Source of the DNA: an uncultured Tateyamaria sp.
GTDB taxonomy: Bacteria; Pseudomonadota; Alphaproteobacteria; Rhodobacterales; Rhodobacteraceae
Length of the DNA stretch: 64,000 nucleotides
Direction of reading: 5' to 3'
Assembly: GCF_947503385.1 (NCBI RefSeq)
Contig: NZ_CANNDO010000003.1
Coordinates: 1 to 64,000 of the forward strand
Shown here: in pieces, positions 46,352 through 55,035 of the stretch
How positions within the stretch are numbered: the stretch's first letter is position 1
Layout of the letters: every line of letters begins with the position of its first letter
Notes under the pieces: model-generated
The model's input: only the letters and a program-made list of their open reading frames with translations
Told to the model about the DNA's origin: nothing
Databases searched by the model: none
Position numbers and translations under genes: made by a program

Positions 46352-46737
46352 CGCAGCGGGCAATCTACCCCGCCGGTCTCAGCGCCGGTGACGTCCCGAT
46401 GAAACTGTCCCCGGCCATCCTGTCACACGGGCACCTGTTTTTGACCGGTATGACCGGCAGCCTCCCCGGCGGCGCTATGCCTGACGATCCGCAGGCCCAG
46501 TTTCGCTTCGCCTTTGACAAGATTTCCAACGTGTTGTCAGCAGCCGGAGCCAGCTTTGCCGACGTGATCGAGATGACGACTTATCACGTTGATCTCCATC
46601 AGCATTTCGACACGTTCGAAGCAGTCCACGCAACCTATGTAACCGCACCCTACCCCGCATGGACCGCAGTCGAAGTTTCAGCCCTGCGCCGCCCCGGCGC
46701 GCTGGTTGAAATCAGGGTAATCGCACAGGCACCCTGA
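46348..46737 (+). CDS. Rid-family protein lacking the RidA arginine
   Basis: The 129-residue protein has the Rid fold: [53 protein letters not shown] and ALVEIRVIA. In enamine/imine deaminase RidA an arginine is found in the P-x-R segment before VEV; here the segment is YPAWTAVEV. It is therefore one of the Rid subfamilies without demonstrated deaminase activity. It overlaps ispH. Confidence 0.85.
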   Translation: MTQRAIYPAGLSAGDVPMKLSPAILSHGHLFLTGMTGSLPGGAMPDDPQAQFRFAFDKISNVLSAAGASFADVIEMTTYHVDLHQHFDTFEAVHATYVTAPYPAWTAVEVSALRRPGALVEIRVIAQAP

Positions 46738-46802
46738 ACGCGGGGCTATCACTGCACAGGGCGGGCCGTTAGGGTGGCAGTGGCTGTTACGAAAGGTATG
46801 CC

Positions 46803-47417
46803 ATGCTCTCGCTGCAATTCCTGATCACTGCATTTGTCGTCGTCATCGCACCCGGAACGGGCGTCATCTACACGCTCGCCTTGGGTCTTGGACAGGGGCG
46901 CCGGGCATCGTGGTGGGCGGCGTTGGGCTGTACCTTTGGCATCGTGCCGCACCTGCTGGCCGCAACCCTTGGGTTGGCGGCGATCCTGCACACCTCTGCC
47001 GTGCTGTTTAACATCGTGAAGTTTGCCGGTGTCGCTTACCTGCTGTACCTGGCCTGGGGCGCACTGAAATCGGACGGCGCGCTTGCCATCCGGGCCGAGA
47101 CCCAGAACCAATCCGGCTGGCGCATCGCGCGCAGGGGCGCGCTGATCAATATTCTGAACCCGAAACTGTCGATCTTCTTTCTGGCCCTGCTGCCCCCGTT
47201 TCTCAGCGGCAATCCAAGCACTGCCACGCTTGAAATGGCGGGCATGGGCCTTGTCTTTATGGCGATGACTTTTGTGGTGTTTCTGGGCTACGGCAGCTTT
47301 GCCGCCGTGGCGCGCCGCTGGATATTGGGGTCAGAGGCGGTGATGCGCTGGCTGTCGCGCAGCTTTGCCGCCATCTTTGCAGCCCTTGCGGGTCGCCTCG
47401 CGCTGGAACGTGCATGA
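46803..47417 (+). CDS. LysE-family translocator
   Basis: Third LysE/RhtB-type exporter of the window (204 residues): FVVVIAPGTGVIYTLALGLGQGRRA at the start and ILNPKLSIFFLALLPPFL in the middle, six likely helices. It probably exports an amino acid. The stop overlaps the start of the next gene by four bases. Confidence 0.9.
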   Translation: MLSLQFLITAFVVVIAPGTGVIYTLALGLGQGRRASWWAALGCTFGIVPHLLAATLGLAAILHTSAVLFNIVKFAGVAYLLYLAWGALKSDGALAIRAETQNQSGWRIARRGALINILNPKLSIFFLALLPPFLSGNPSTATLEMAGMGLVFMAMTFVVFLGYGSFAAVARRWILGSEAVMRWLSRSFAAIFAALAGRLALERA

Positions 47418-47863
47418 CAGACTGGGTCGTGTTCGAGGCGCAGATCCAGCCGATGGAATGGGGCAAGGCGACCTATACCATCGTGCGCCTGCCGGAAGAG
47501 GTGACAAAGGCGCTGCCCAAGGGCACCAAACGCGTGGAAGGCGAATTTGGCGAGTTTCCCGTCAATCTGGCGCTGACCAAGGCCCCGGTGATCGACGGCG
47601 TGTATGTCTACACCGGCAAGACCTTTCTGCGCGACAGTGGTCTCGCGCCCGGTGACGTGTTCGAGGCGCGGATCAAACCGGCAGACCCCGACGCGGTGGA
47701 GACGCCCGACGATGTCGCCTGCGCCCTGCGCGCCGCAGGCCACAGCGCCAATTGGGCTGCCTTGACTCCGGGCAAACGGCGCAGCCTTTTGCATCTTGTC
47801 AACACCGCCAAAAGGGCCGAAACCCGCGCCAATCGCATTGCCAAGCTGATCTCGGAGCTATGA
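47414..47863 (+). CDS. DUF1905/YdeI-family protein
   Basis: The 149-residue protein has an N-terminal DUF1905 beta domain (VVFEAQIQPMEWGKATYTIVRLPEEVTKAL, FGEFPVNLAL, GDVFEARI) and a C-terminal YdeI-like helical tail (WAALTPGKRRSLLHLVNTAKRAETRANRIAKL). These are common small cytoplasmic proteins with no agreed role. Overlaps on both sides place it in an operon with LysE and the DUF3429 gene. Confidence 0.88.
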   Translation: MTDWVVFEAQIQPMEWGKATYTIVRLPEEVTKALPKGTKRVEGEFGEFPVNLALTKAPVIDGVYVYTGKTFLRDSGLAPGDVFEARIKPADPDAVETPDDVACALRAAGHSANWAALTPGKRRSLLHLVNTAKRAETRANRIAKLISEL

Positions 47864-48309
47864 CACCCATCCCACGCGCCCCTTTGCTCTTGGGCCTTGC
47901 CGGTCTCATCCCCTTTGTCTGGGGGGCACTGACGCTGTTTGTGGACCCGCTGGCCCAGTTTGGGGCAAGCACATTTGGCCCCCGCTTCGTTGGCCCCTAT
48001 GTGCAGCTTTTCTATGGCTCCGTTATCCTCAGCTTTATGTCGGGCGTGCTGTGGGGTTTTGCCACCAAGGCGCACGGCACGCAGGCGGCCACGGGGTACG
48101 CATTGTCGACCCTGCCCGCACTGTGGGCGTTTTTCATGACCGGCGGCGGACCTGTAAGCGCGGCCACCAACCTCATTTTTGGCTTTGTCGGCCTCTTGAT
48201 GCTTGATTTTGCCTTTTCGCGCTGGGGCCTGACGCCACGCTGGTGGATGTCCCTGCGGCTTCTTTTGACCGCGATTGTAGTGGCGTGCCTTGGCGCGACG
48301 GTGATTTGA
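47860..48309 (+). CDS. DUF3429-family membrane protein
   Basis: The 149-residue product from the ATG at 47860 has four or five membrane helices: LLLGLAGLIPFVWGALTLF, YVQLFYGSVILSFMSGVLWGF, LSTLPALWAFFMTGG and two more. The block SGVLWGFAT is the family signature of DUF3429 (TMEM69-like). Function is unknown. It overlaps the gene before it and is one base from the next. Confidence 0.85.
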   Translation: MTPIPRAPLLLGLAGLIPFVWGALTLFVDPLAQFGASTFGPRFVGPYVQLFYGSVILSFMSGVLWGFATKAHGTQAATGYALSTLPALWAFFMTGGGPVSAATNLIFGFVGLLMLDFAFSRWGLTPRWWMSLRLLLTAIVVACLGATVI

Positions 48310-48310
48310 G

Positions 48311-48901
48311 ATGAATGACCCCGAGACATTGTCAGTCTATGCCGCGCGCGCCGCGGAATATGACACGCTTGTACAAAGCGATGGACCCTCTGCCGACATG
48401 CAGCGCTTTATCGACAACGTAACGCCCGGTGGTCGCGTGCTGGATATTGGCTGTGGACCGGGAGCGGCTGCGGGATACATGGCTGCTGCCGGGTTGCGGG
48501 CCGACGCATGGGACCCTGTGCCCGAGATGCTCGCCATGGCGGCGGCGCGACCGGGGGTGACGGCGCGGGCTGCGGGATATGACGACCTGACCGCAGCGGC
48601 GACATATGACGGCATCTGGGCCAATTTTTCGATGTTGCACACGCCGCTGTCCAAGTGGCCTGCACATGTGGCGGCCATCAAAAGCGCGCTGAAGCCCGGC
48701 GGGCTTTTCCATCTGGGCACAAAGCTCGGCACAGGTGAGACGCGCGACAGCATTGGACGGCTGTATTCCTACATGGACCGTGATGCGCTGCGTGCCCTGC
48801 TTACAGATGCCGGGTTTGCGCTGGAATTCGAACGCACCGGAGAAGAGGCCGGCCTGTCCGGTGAGGTCGCCCCCTTTATCATCCTGCTCGCCCGTGCCTG
48901 A
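48311..48901 (+). CDS. Class I SAM-dependent methyltransferase
   Basis: The 196-residue protein has the SAM-binding loop [16 protein letters not shown] followed by the acidic end of strand two ([10 protein letters not shown]), and the central blocks [15 protein letters not shown] and [14 protein letters not shown]. It transfers a methyl group to an unidentified acceptor. Its end overlaps the rnhA start by eight bases. Confidence 0.9.
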   Translation: MNDPETLSVYAARAAEYDTLVQSDGPSADMQRFIDNVTPGGRVLDIGCGPGAAAGYMAAAGLRADAWDPVPEMLAMAAARPGVTARAAGYDDLTAAATYDGIWANFSMLHTPLSKWPAHVAAIKSALKPGGLFHLGTKLGTGETRDSIGRLYSYMDRDALRALLTDAGFALEFERTGEEAGLSGEVAPFIILLARA

Positions 48902-49349
48902 TCTGGTCGCCTATACCGACGGTGCCTGCTCGGGCAATCCCGGCCCGGGCGGCTGGGGTGTGCTGCTACAGGCCAAGGACGGCGAAACTGTCCTCAAGGA
49001 ACGGACGCTCAAGGGGGGTGCTGCGGCGACCACCAACAACCAGATGGAACTGATGGCAGCGATCACCGCGCTGGAGACGCTGGAACGCGCCTCGACCCTC
49101 ACCATCGTGACCGACAGCAACTACGTCAAGAACGGGATCACCAGCTGGATACATGGCTGGAAGCGCAACGGCTGGAAAAACGCGGCCAAAAAGCCGGTGG
49201 CCAATGCCGATCTTTGGCAGCGCCTCGACCAAGCGCAGGCGCGCCACAACGTGACCTGGAAATGGGTCAAGGGCCACGCAGGTCATGCAGAGAATGAGCG
49301 TGCCGATGAACTGGCGCGCGCGGGCATGGCACCGTTCAAACCGAAATGA
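48894..49349 (+). CDS. rnhA: Ribonuclease HI
   Basis: RNase HI cuts RNA in RNA-DNA hybrids, for example primers and R-loops. The GTG start at 48894 lies inside the end of the methyltransferase gene. The 151-residue protein has the catalytic acids in [37 protein letters not shown] and the final NERADELAR. The length fits the E. coli-type enzyme. Confidence 0.96.
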   Translation: MPDLVAYTDGACSGNPGPGGWGVLLQAKDGETVLKERTLKGGAAATTNNQMELMAAITALETLERASTLTIVTDSNYVKNGITSWIHGWKRNGWKNAAKKPVANADLWQRLDQAQARHNVTWKWVKGHAGHAENERADELARAGMAPFKPK

Positions 49350-49747
49350 AGCAGATCGCCTGCCCCGTCGCCCTGCACCCCGATGGTGGCACGCGGCGCG
49401 TGCCTGCGTTTTTCGGCTCTGGTGCTGGCTTGCAACTGGTCATAGGCGATGTGCGTGACGGCGCCGTGCCAGAGGCCGTCGCCGCACATGCGCTGTTTGA
49501 CTATGCCGGTCTTGAAACACGGTCCGCGCTGCGCATAGGCCAGTCGGACGACATCGTGGCGGGCGAGCGGTGGCACTTTGCCCTGTGCCGGATCGTGCCA
49601 CCTGTGCGCGACCGCTGGCAGCATCTGCACGGTAAAGATGGCGCGCCACTGTTACGATTCTCGTGGGTTCCGCTTGAGGGCGACGCCCCGGCTGGGTTCG
49701 ATCCACGGTTTCTGCGGGCTTTGGACTGGATCAAGGCAGCGTTTTAG
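49346..49747 (+). CDS. Hypothetical protein, possibly degenerate Nudix-like
   Basis: The 133-residue protein overlaps rnhA by four bases and is soluble. Its layout ([58 protein letters not shown]) recalls Nudix proteins, but the Nudix box G-x5-E-x7-REUxEExGU is not present, so hydrolase activity is not supported. I give it as hypothetical. Confidence 0.65.
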   Translation: MKQIACPVALHPDGGTRRVPAFFGSGAGLQLVIGDVRDGAVPEAVAAHALFDYAGLETRSALRIGQSDDIVAGERWHFALCRIVPPVRDRWQHLHGKDGAPLLRFSWVPLEGDAPAGFDPRFLRALDWIKAAF

Positions 49748-49861
49748 CCGTGACCGCCGGGAAAATGCAGCAGAATGCGCTTTTTCTCAACGGCGCTCAC
49801 GCGAATTGTTACAGGCAAGGCGTTGCGCAACCATCTGCCGTAGAACGTATTTCTCAGGTCT

Positions 49862-49898
49862 GGTCAGGAAAACCTGACCTCATATCGCCGCATGAGGT
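49862..49898 (+). promoter_or_regulatory. Two overlapping hairpins in the leader of the His-rich protein gene
   Basis: GGTCAGG-AAAA-CCTGACC (49862-49879) and ACCTCAT-ATCGCCGC-ATGAGGT (49877-49898) share bases 49877-49879, so both cannot form completely at once. They lie 112-149 bases before the ATG at 50011 in a 263-base gene-free gap. Alternate pairing is the mark of an attenuator or of operator repeats; which applies is not known. Confidence 0.45.
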
Positions 49899-50010
49899 TG
49901 AGCGTTTGTGACCGATTGGTTCCTTATTGTTACAGCGCTTGTCCGCTACCTTACTCCCAAGACGAAAACAGCGCCGCACCCGCCGCGCCACACGCACAGG
50001 AGACACTCTA

Positions 50011-50307
50011 ATGACACCGAAATTTTCCAAATCCGCCCTGCTGATTGCTGCCATGGCCACGGCTGCGAGCCTGAGCGCGTTAGGTCCCGCCAGCGCCAAA
50101 ACCTACTGGATCAGCGCCGACGTCGAGACGGTCGAAGTGATCCCCGCAAACTTCAAGATCAAGAAGCACCATGGCGTGAAACACCGTCACGGCTTCAAAC
50201 ATCACGGCCATGCCTACCACGCGCACAAACATCACGGTTTCAAGAAAAAGAAACATGTCTCCAGCCGCGACAAGGCCAAGGCGCTGATCCTGAAAAAACT
50301 GTTCTGA
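50011..50307 (+). CDS. Small secreted histidine/lysine-rich protein
   Basis: The 98-residue protein has a signal peptide (SALLIAAMATAASLSALGPASA, cleavage after ASA about residue 29) and then a mature part of about 69 residues with roughly sixteen histidines and many lysines: KKHHGVKHRHGFKHHGHAYH, HKHHGFKKKKH and KALILKKLF at the end. Histidine-rich stretches of this kind often bind nickel, zinc or copper, or a polyanion. I find no family name. It lies alone between rnhA and the deformylase cluster. Confidence 0.75.
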   Translation: MTPKFSKSALLIAAMATAASLSALGPASAKTYWISADVETVEVIPANFKIKKHHGVKHRHGFKHHGHAYHAHKHHGFKKKKHVSSRDKAKALILKKLF

Positions 50308-50372
50308 CCCGGGCCTTGAACCCTGCGCAACAGCGTCCGCGGCCCAGATTGCAACGCTGCTTTGGGTCGCGG

Positions 50373-50609
50373 CTATTTACGCCAGTGCGTCGGGATAATG
50401 ATCAGCGCCCCGATAGAGGCGAGGATGGCGTTCAGCCCGGCGCTGCCAAAACCGACGCGGAACATGATCGTGACAAAGTAGAACAGGAATGCTCCGCCCA
50501 CGCAGATCACGATCGACGGGATGATACCGTTATGCGTAAACCCCGATCTTTCAGAGGCATAGCCGATGATACCGGCAATCACGACAGTGCCGAACAGCGT
50601 AAGAAACAT
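50373..50609 (-). CDS. Small membrane protein, GlsB/YeaQ/YmgE-like
   Basis: The 78-residue protein has three hydrophobic segments (LFGTVVIAGIIGYASE, GIIPSIVICVGGAFLFYFV and LNAILASIGALIIIP), resembling the transglycosylase-associated small stress proteins YeaQ/YmgE. It is three bases downstream of fmt, so it is co-transcribed with def and fmt. The family call is by layout only. Confidence 0.7.
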   Translation of the reverse strand: MFLTLFGTVVIAGIIGYASERSGFTHNGIIPSIVICVGGAFLFYFVTIMFRVGFGSAGLNAILASIGALIIIPTHWRK

Positions 50610-50612
50610 GGG

Positions 50613-51524
50613 CTACTCTCCTAACCGGGTGCCGGGTGGCAGCGGATTGCCACGCAGGAACTCTGCCGCGTCCTGCGCTCCTTTGCCAGCTCTTTGCAAG
50701 CGGGTGAGGCGCACTGCGCCAGTGCCACAGGCGACAGTCAGGTGGTCATCGAGGATCACGCCGGGCGTGCCTGCGCCTTTGCCCAGGGTCGCGCCCAGCA
50801 CCTTGATGCGCACGCCGTCCCGTTCAAACCACGCGCCCGGAAATGGTGACAGGCCACGGATTTGCCGGTCAACGTGTGCTGCGGGCTGCGTCCAGTCGAT
50901 GGCGGCCTCGGCCTTGTCGATCTTGTGGGCGTAGGTCACGCCCGTCTCGGGTTGCGGCGCGGGTGTCAGTGACGGCAGTTCGGCCAGCGCAGCAACGATC
51001 AGCCGCCCGCCCATCTCGGCCAGCCGGTCGTGCAGGTCCGCTGTGGTGTCCGTGGCTCCGATAGGCACCCTGTCGCGCAGCAGCACCGGCCCTGTGTCCA
51101 GCCCCGCCTCCATCTGCATGATGCACACGCCCGTCTCATCATCGCCTGCCATGATCGCCCTATGGATTGGGGCCGCACCGCGCCAGCGCGGCAAGAGGCT
51201 CGCGTGGATGTTCAGGCACCCGTGCGTGGGCGCATCCAGCACCGCTTGCGGCAGGATCAGACCATAGGCCACAACAACAGCGATATCGGCATTCAGGGCA
51301 GCGAACGCATCCTGCGCCTCTGGCGATTTCAGCGACACCGGGTGGCGCACCTCAAGGCCCAGAGCCTCGGCCGCGCTGTGCACCGCCGTCGGGCGATCCT
51401 TCTTGCCCCTCCCCGCTGGGCGCGGCGGCTGAGTGTAGACGCAGGCAATCTCGTGCCCGGCTGCGTGCAGGGCGTGCAATGCGGGCACGGAAAAATCCGG
51501 CGTGCCCATGAAGACAACGCGCAT
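50613..51524 (-). CDS. fmt: Methionyl-tRNA formyltransferase
   Basis: Fmt formylates the initiator Met-tRNA. The 303-residue protein starts [19 protein letters not shown] and has the catalytic block [25 protein letters not shown] with the invariant asparagine, histidine and downstream aspartate, plus the C-terminal OB domain. It follows the def-like gene by three bases, in the usual def-fmt pairing. Confidence 0.96.
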   Translation of the reverse strand: MRVVFMGTPDFSVPALHALHAAGHEIACVYTQPPRPAGRGKKDRPTAVHSAAEALGLEVRHPVSLKSPEAQDAFAALNADIAVVVAYGLILPQAVLDAPTHGCLNIHASLLPRWRGAAPIHRAIMAGDDETGVCIMQMEAGLDTGPVLLRDRVPIGATDTTADLHDRLAEMGGRLIVAALAELPSLTPAPQPETGVTYAHKIDKAEAAIDWTQPAAHVDRQIRGLSPFPGAWFERDGVRIKVLGATLGKGAGTPGVILDDHLTVACGTGAVRLTRLQRAGKGAQDAAEFLRGNPLPPGTRLGE

Positions 51525-51527
51525 CGC

Positions 51528-52031
51528 TCAGCCCCGCTGCTTGGCTGCTTTGCGCAGCAGCATGTCGCGTTTCACCGGGCGCAGATTGTCGAAATACATA
51601 CGGCCCGCAAGGTGGTCGATCTGGTGCAGGAGCGACCGCGCCTCAAGCCCTTCAAAGTCGCGCCGGTCCACCATGCCATCGGCATTCGTAAACCGGACTG
51701 TCACCGATTTGGGCCGCAGGATGTCGGCGGCCACACCGGGCAGGCATGGGCTGGCTTCGGTGCCGCGCTCCATCTCGTCGCTGGCGTGCAGAACCGACGG
51801 ATTGGCCAACAGGATGCGGCGCGAGCGATCTGGGGTTACATCGACCACGGCCAGCTCCAGCATCACACCAATCTGCGGTGCGGCAAGGCCCACGCCCTGT
51901 CCGGGCATGGCGTCCATCGTGTCGACCATATCGTCCCAGGTGCTGCGGATATCGTCCGTAATCGACGCGACCGGGGCTGCGGCTGCGCGCAGACGCTTGT
52001 CCGGCCATTGCAGGATGGGGCGAACGCTCAC
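51528..52031 (-). CDS. Peptide deformylase-like protein with a changed catalytic motif
   Basis: The GTG at 52031 directly follows the def stop. The 167-residue protein has the deformylase fold: GQGVGLAAPQ at 45-53, Cys96 in SPCLPG where active enzymes have EGCLS, and HQIDH at 136-140 where active enzymes have HEIDH. The glutamate that acts as general base is thus replaced by glutamine, while the metal-binding cysteine and histidines remain. It is probably not an efficient deformylase. It may bind peptides or ribosomes, or act on the neighbouring enzyme. Confidence 0.85.
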   Translation of the reverse strand: MSVRPILQWPDKRLRAAAAPVASITDDIRSTWDDMVDTMDAMPGQGVGLAAPQIGVMLELAVVDVTPDRSRRILLANPSVLHASDEMERGTEASPCLPGVAADILRPKSVTVRFTNADGMVDRRDFEGLEARSLLHQIDHLAGRMYFDNLRPVKRDMLLRKAAKQRG

Positions 52032-52556
52032 CTAGGCCTTCTCTCGCGCGCGTTCTTTTTTCAGCTTCACGGCCTTGCGGGTGATCAATTGCCGCTTCAT
52101 CGGGCCGAGATAGTCGATAAACAGCTTGCCATCGAGGTGGTCGATCTCGTGCTGGACACATGTGGCCCAAAGCCCGTCCATCTCTTGTTCCTGCGCGTTG
52201 CCGTCCCGGTCGATCCAGCGGACCTGCACCAGTTTGGGCCGGGTCACATCGGCGAACTGCTCGGGGATCGACAGGCAGCCTTCCTCATAAACGTTTGTCT
52301 CGTCCGATGATGCCACGATCTCGGGATTGAACATGGCCATGGGCTGCGGCAGTTCACCTTCCTCCTTGACGCAATCCAGCACGATCAGGCGGCTCAGCAC
52401 ACCGACTTGCGGTGCTGCGAGCCCGATGCCCGGCGCGTCATACATCGTCTCAAGCATGTCGTCCGCAAGCGTGCGCAATTCGTCCGTAAGGTCGGCAACG
52501 GGGGCGGACGCCTTTTTCAGGCGCGGATCGGGGTGCAGGAGAATAGGCCGTTTCAT
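52032..52556 (-). CDS. def: Peptide deformylase
   Basis: Def removes the formyl group from the first methionine of new proteins. The ATG at 52556 gives 174 residues with all three motifs: GIGLAAPQ at 43-50, EEGCLSIP (Cys94) and QHEIDH with Glu137. It is the catalytic copy of two adjacent paralogues and heads the def/def-like/fmt/small membrane protein operon. Confidence 0.96.
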   Translation of the reverse strand: MKRPILLHPDPRLKKASAPVADLTDELRTLADDMLETMYDAPGIGLAAPQVGVLSRLIVLDCVKEEGELPQPMAMFNPEIVASSDETNVYEEGCLSIPEQFADVTRPKLVQVRWIDRDGNAQEQEMDGLWATCVQHEIDHLDGKLFIDYLGPMKRQLITRKAVKLKKERAREKA

Positions 52557-52655
52557 GGCACCCGATTTAGGACAAGAGCGTGCGGGCCGCAATGCGCACT
52601 TGCGCTCAGAAACGCCCGCGCTAGCCTGCGGCGCAACCGAAATCGGAGTGACCCC

Positions 52656-53825
52656 ATGAGCTTTGACGATATCATCGACCGCCGCGGCAGCCATTGTGTG
52701 AAATGGGACATGATGGAAGCGCTCTATGGCGTGCCGCAGGACCGCGGGCTGGCGATGTGGGTGGCAGACATGGATTTTCGCCCGCCGCAATGCGTGCTGG
52801 ACGCGATCACGGCACAGGTCGACCACGGGATCATTGGCTATTTCGGGGATGACAGCAAATACAAGGCCGCGATCCAGTGGTGGATGGACACGCGCCACGG
52901 CTGGCAGGTCGATCCAGACCACATTTTTACCACCCACGGCCTCGTCAACGGCACCGCCATGTGTGTGGAGACGTTTACGCAGCCCGGCGACGGCGTGGTG
53001 CTGTTCACGCCCGTTTACCATGCTTTTGCCAAGGTCATCAAAGCCAACAACCGCCGCGTGGTCGAATGCGAGATGACGCAGGTCAATGGCCGGTACGAGA
53101 TGGATTTTGACGCCTATGACGCGCAGATGGACGGGTCCGAGCGGATGGTCATCCTGTGTTCGCCCCACAACCCCGGTGGCTGCGTCTGGTCGCGTGGTGA
53201 ACTGGCGGCCGTTGCGGCCTTTGCCAAGCGGCACAACCTGATCCTTGTGTCGGACGAGATCCACCATGACCTTGTGATGCCCGGCCACTCGCATTTCCCG
53301 ATGGCGCATATCGAAGGCATCGAGGATCGGTTGATCATGATGACCGCTACCACCAAGACCTTCAACATCGCAGGTTCCCACAGCGGCAACGTGATCATCG
53401 CGGACCCGGACCTGCGCGCGCGATTTGCGCAGCGGATGATGGCCCTGGGCTTGTCGCCCAACTCTTTTGGCCTGTTCATGGCCACCGCCGCCTATTCGCC
53501 GGAAGGGGCGGCGTGGGTGGATGAGCTGGTGCAGTATCTCGACGGCAACCGCCGCCTTTTTGATGACGCGGTGAACGCAATCCCGGGGCTCAAGAGCATG
53601 GCGCTGGAGGCCACGTATCTGTCTTGGGTCAACTTCGAGGGCACCGGCATGGCGCGCGCGGACTTCACGCGTCGGGTTGAACAGGACGCCTGTATCGCCG
53701 TGAACCACGGGCCAACCTTCGGCAAGGGGGGCGACAGCTGGCTGCGGTTCAACATCGCCACGCCCCGCGCCCGCGTGCAGGAGGCGGTTGACCGCCTCGC
53801 CCATGCGTTCAGCGATCTGCAATAG
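52656..53825 (+). CDS. MalY/PatB-family PLP aminotransferase (probable C-S lyase)
   Basis: Fold-type I aminotransferase of 389 residues from the ATG at 52656. Blocks are WVADMDFRPP, FTPVYHAFAKVI, LCSPHNPGG, VSDEIHHDL and the PLP lysine in TATTKTFNIAGSHSGN. The WVADMDF and the SHSGN context place it in the MalY/PatB group, several of which act as cystathionine beta-lyases rather than aminotransferases. The substrate is therefore uncertain. Confidence 0.88.
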   Translation: MSFDDIIDRRGSHCVKWDMMEALYGVPQDRGLAMWVADMDFRPPQCVLDAITAQVDHGIIGYFGDDSKYKAAIQWWMDTRHGWQVDPDHIFTTHGLVNGTAMCVETFTQPGDGVVLFTPVYHAFAKVIKANNRRVVECEMTQVNGRYEMDFDAYDAQMDGSERMVILCSPHNPGGCVWSRGELAAVAAFAKRHNLILVSDEIHHDLVMPGHSHFPMAHIEGIEDRLIMMTATTKTFNIAGSHSGNVIIADPDLRARFAQRMMALGLSPNSFGLFMATAAYSPEGAAWVDELVQYLDGNRRLFDDAVNAIPGLKSMALEATYLSWVNFEGTGMARADFTRRVEQDACIAVNHGPTFGKGGDSWLRFNIATPRARVQEAVDRLAHAFSDLQ

Positions 53826-53834
53826 GGGGTGGTG

Positions 53835-54071
53835 ATGTTTACCATCGAGCATGAATTCGACAGCACGGTCATCACGCTGGTCGATGATGGTGCGGCCCCC
53901 CTGCAAGAGGACGTGATCGTCAACAGCTTTGCCGAGTGCATCACCGTCGAACAGTTTGACCCCCGCACCGACAGCACGATGCGGGTGACGCTGTCGCCCG
54001 AACAGGTGCGCGATCTGGCCGCCGCTCTGGACCTGCCCGAAGGGGTCTACCAGCTCCGCAAGGACGGCTGA
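53835..54071 (+). CDS. Small hypothetical protein (78 residues)
   Basis: Starts at ATG 53835, GTG 53832 or GTG 53829; I choose the ATG because AGGGGG at 53824-53829 then sits five bases away. The acidic protein FTIEHEFDSTVITLVDDGAAP, then VEQFDPRTDSTMRVTLSPEQVRDLAAALDLPEG, has no known motif. It follows the MalY/PatB gene by a few bases and is probably translated with it. Confidence 0.65.
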   Translation: MFTIEHEFDSTVITLVDDGAAPLQEDVIVNSFAECITVEQFDPRTDSTMRVTLSPEQVRDLAAALDLPEGVYQLRKDG

Positions 54072-54126
54072 CACTGTTGCACCCGCCTACCCCCGCAGCC
54101 TAGGCTGACCCAAACGGGGGAATGAC

Positions 54127-54978
54127 ATGTATCGCAAAGCACTCGAATCCGGCGGCAATGCCGTCGTCACAGGCGCGGCAAGCGGCGTGGGTCGCGTGGC
54201 GGCCATGCGCTTTGCCCAAGCGGGGCTGGGCGTCATCCTCGCCGATCTGGCGGGGCCGCAACTGGACAGTGCCGTGGCCGACGTTCAAGCCATCGCCCGC
54301 GACGGCGCCACTGTCCTTGGCCTGCCGACGGATGTGACCCACGATGCCGATATGCAAACGCTCGCAGACACTGCGTTCGGCGCGGGGCCTGTGGCGGTGT
54401 TGATGAACAATGCGGGGATCGGCGGCCTTGCCAACAGCACATGGTCCGAGATGGACAATTGGGACCGCCTGCTTGATGTGAATTTTCGCGGTGTCCTGCG
54501 CGGGCTGCACGCCTTTGTCCCCCGCATGATCGACGCAGCCCGCCCCGCGGTGATCGTAAATACCGGCTCCAAACAGGGGATCACGACGCCACCGGGCAAT
54601 CCCGCCTACAATGTGTCCAAGGCCGCAGTCCGCGTGGTGACCGAGCAATTGTCCCACGAACTGCGCGCGACAGGCGCGCCGATCTCGGCCCATCTTTTTG
54701 TGCCCGGCTTTACCTATACCGGTATGATCGCCAGCGTTATGCCGGAAAAACCCGCCGCCGCTTGGACCAGCGAACAGACGGTGGACCACTTTCTTGAACG
54801 GATGACAGCCGGAGATTTCTACGTGCTGTGCCCCGACAATGACGTTGATGCGACGCGCGACCAGCGTCGCATTGCGTGGGCGGCGGCGGACATCGCCGAA
54901 AACCGCCCCGCGTTGTCCCGCTGGCACCCGGACTATGCCGACGCCTTCGCCCGGTTCGAAGCGACAGGCGCGCGCTAA
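54127..54978 (+). CDS. SDR-family NAD(P)-dependent oxidoreductase
   Basis: The 283-residue short-chain dehydrogenase has TGAASGVGRVAAMRFA, NNAGIGG, a serine in VNTGSKQG and the catalytic pair in YNVSKAAV. No special substrate motif can be seen. A ribosome-binding AACGGGGGAATG precedes it. It stands between a small hypothetical gene and a branched-chain aminotransferase. Confidence 0.88.
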   Translation: MYRKALESGGNAVVTGAASGVGRVAAMRFAQAGLGVILADLAGPQLDSAVADVQAIARDGATVLGLPTDVTHDADMQTLADTAFGAGPVAVLMNNAGIGGLANSTWSEMDNWDRLLDVNFRGVLRGLHAFVPRMIDAARPAVIVNTGSKQGITTPPGNPAYNVSKAAVRVVTEQLSHELRATGAPISAHLFVPGFTYTGMIASVMPEKPAAAWTSEQTVDHFLERMTAGDFYVLCPDNDVDATRDQRRIAWAAADIAENRPALSRWHPDYADAFARFEATGAR

Positions 54979-55035
54979 ACGAGGCTGGCCTTCTGATCGG
55001 TCTCTGATAGCGTTGCGCCAAACGGGAGGGGCACA

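Noticed and set aside
31678-47417. Three LysE-type genes (31678, 38954, 46803) as a recent local duplication
   Set aside because: Their sequences differ widely in length and loops, and they lie far apart; independent family members are more likely.
52032-54074. Long open frame on the minus strand extending def upstream over the MalY/PatB gene
   Set aside because: The conserved deformylase begins at 52556; the upstream part is antisense to a well-supported aminotransferase and has no domain pattern.
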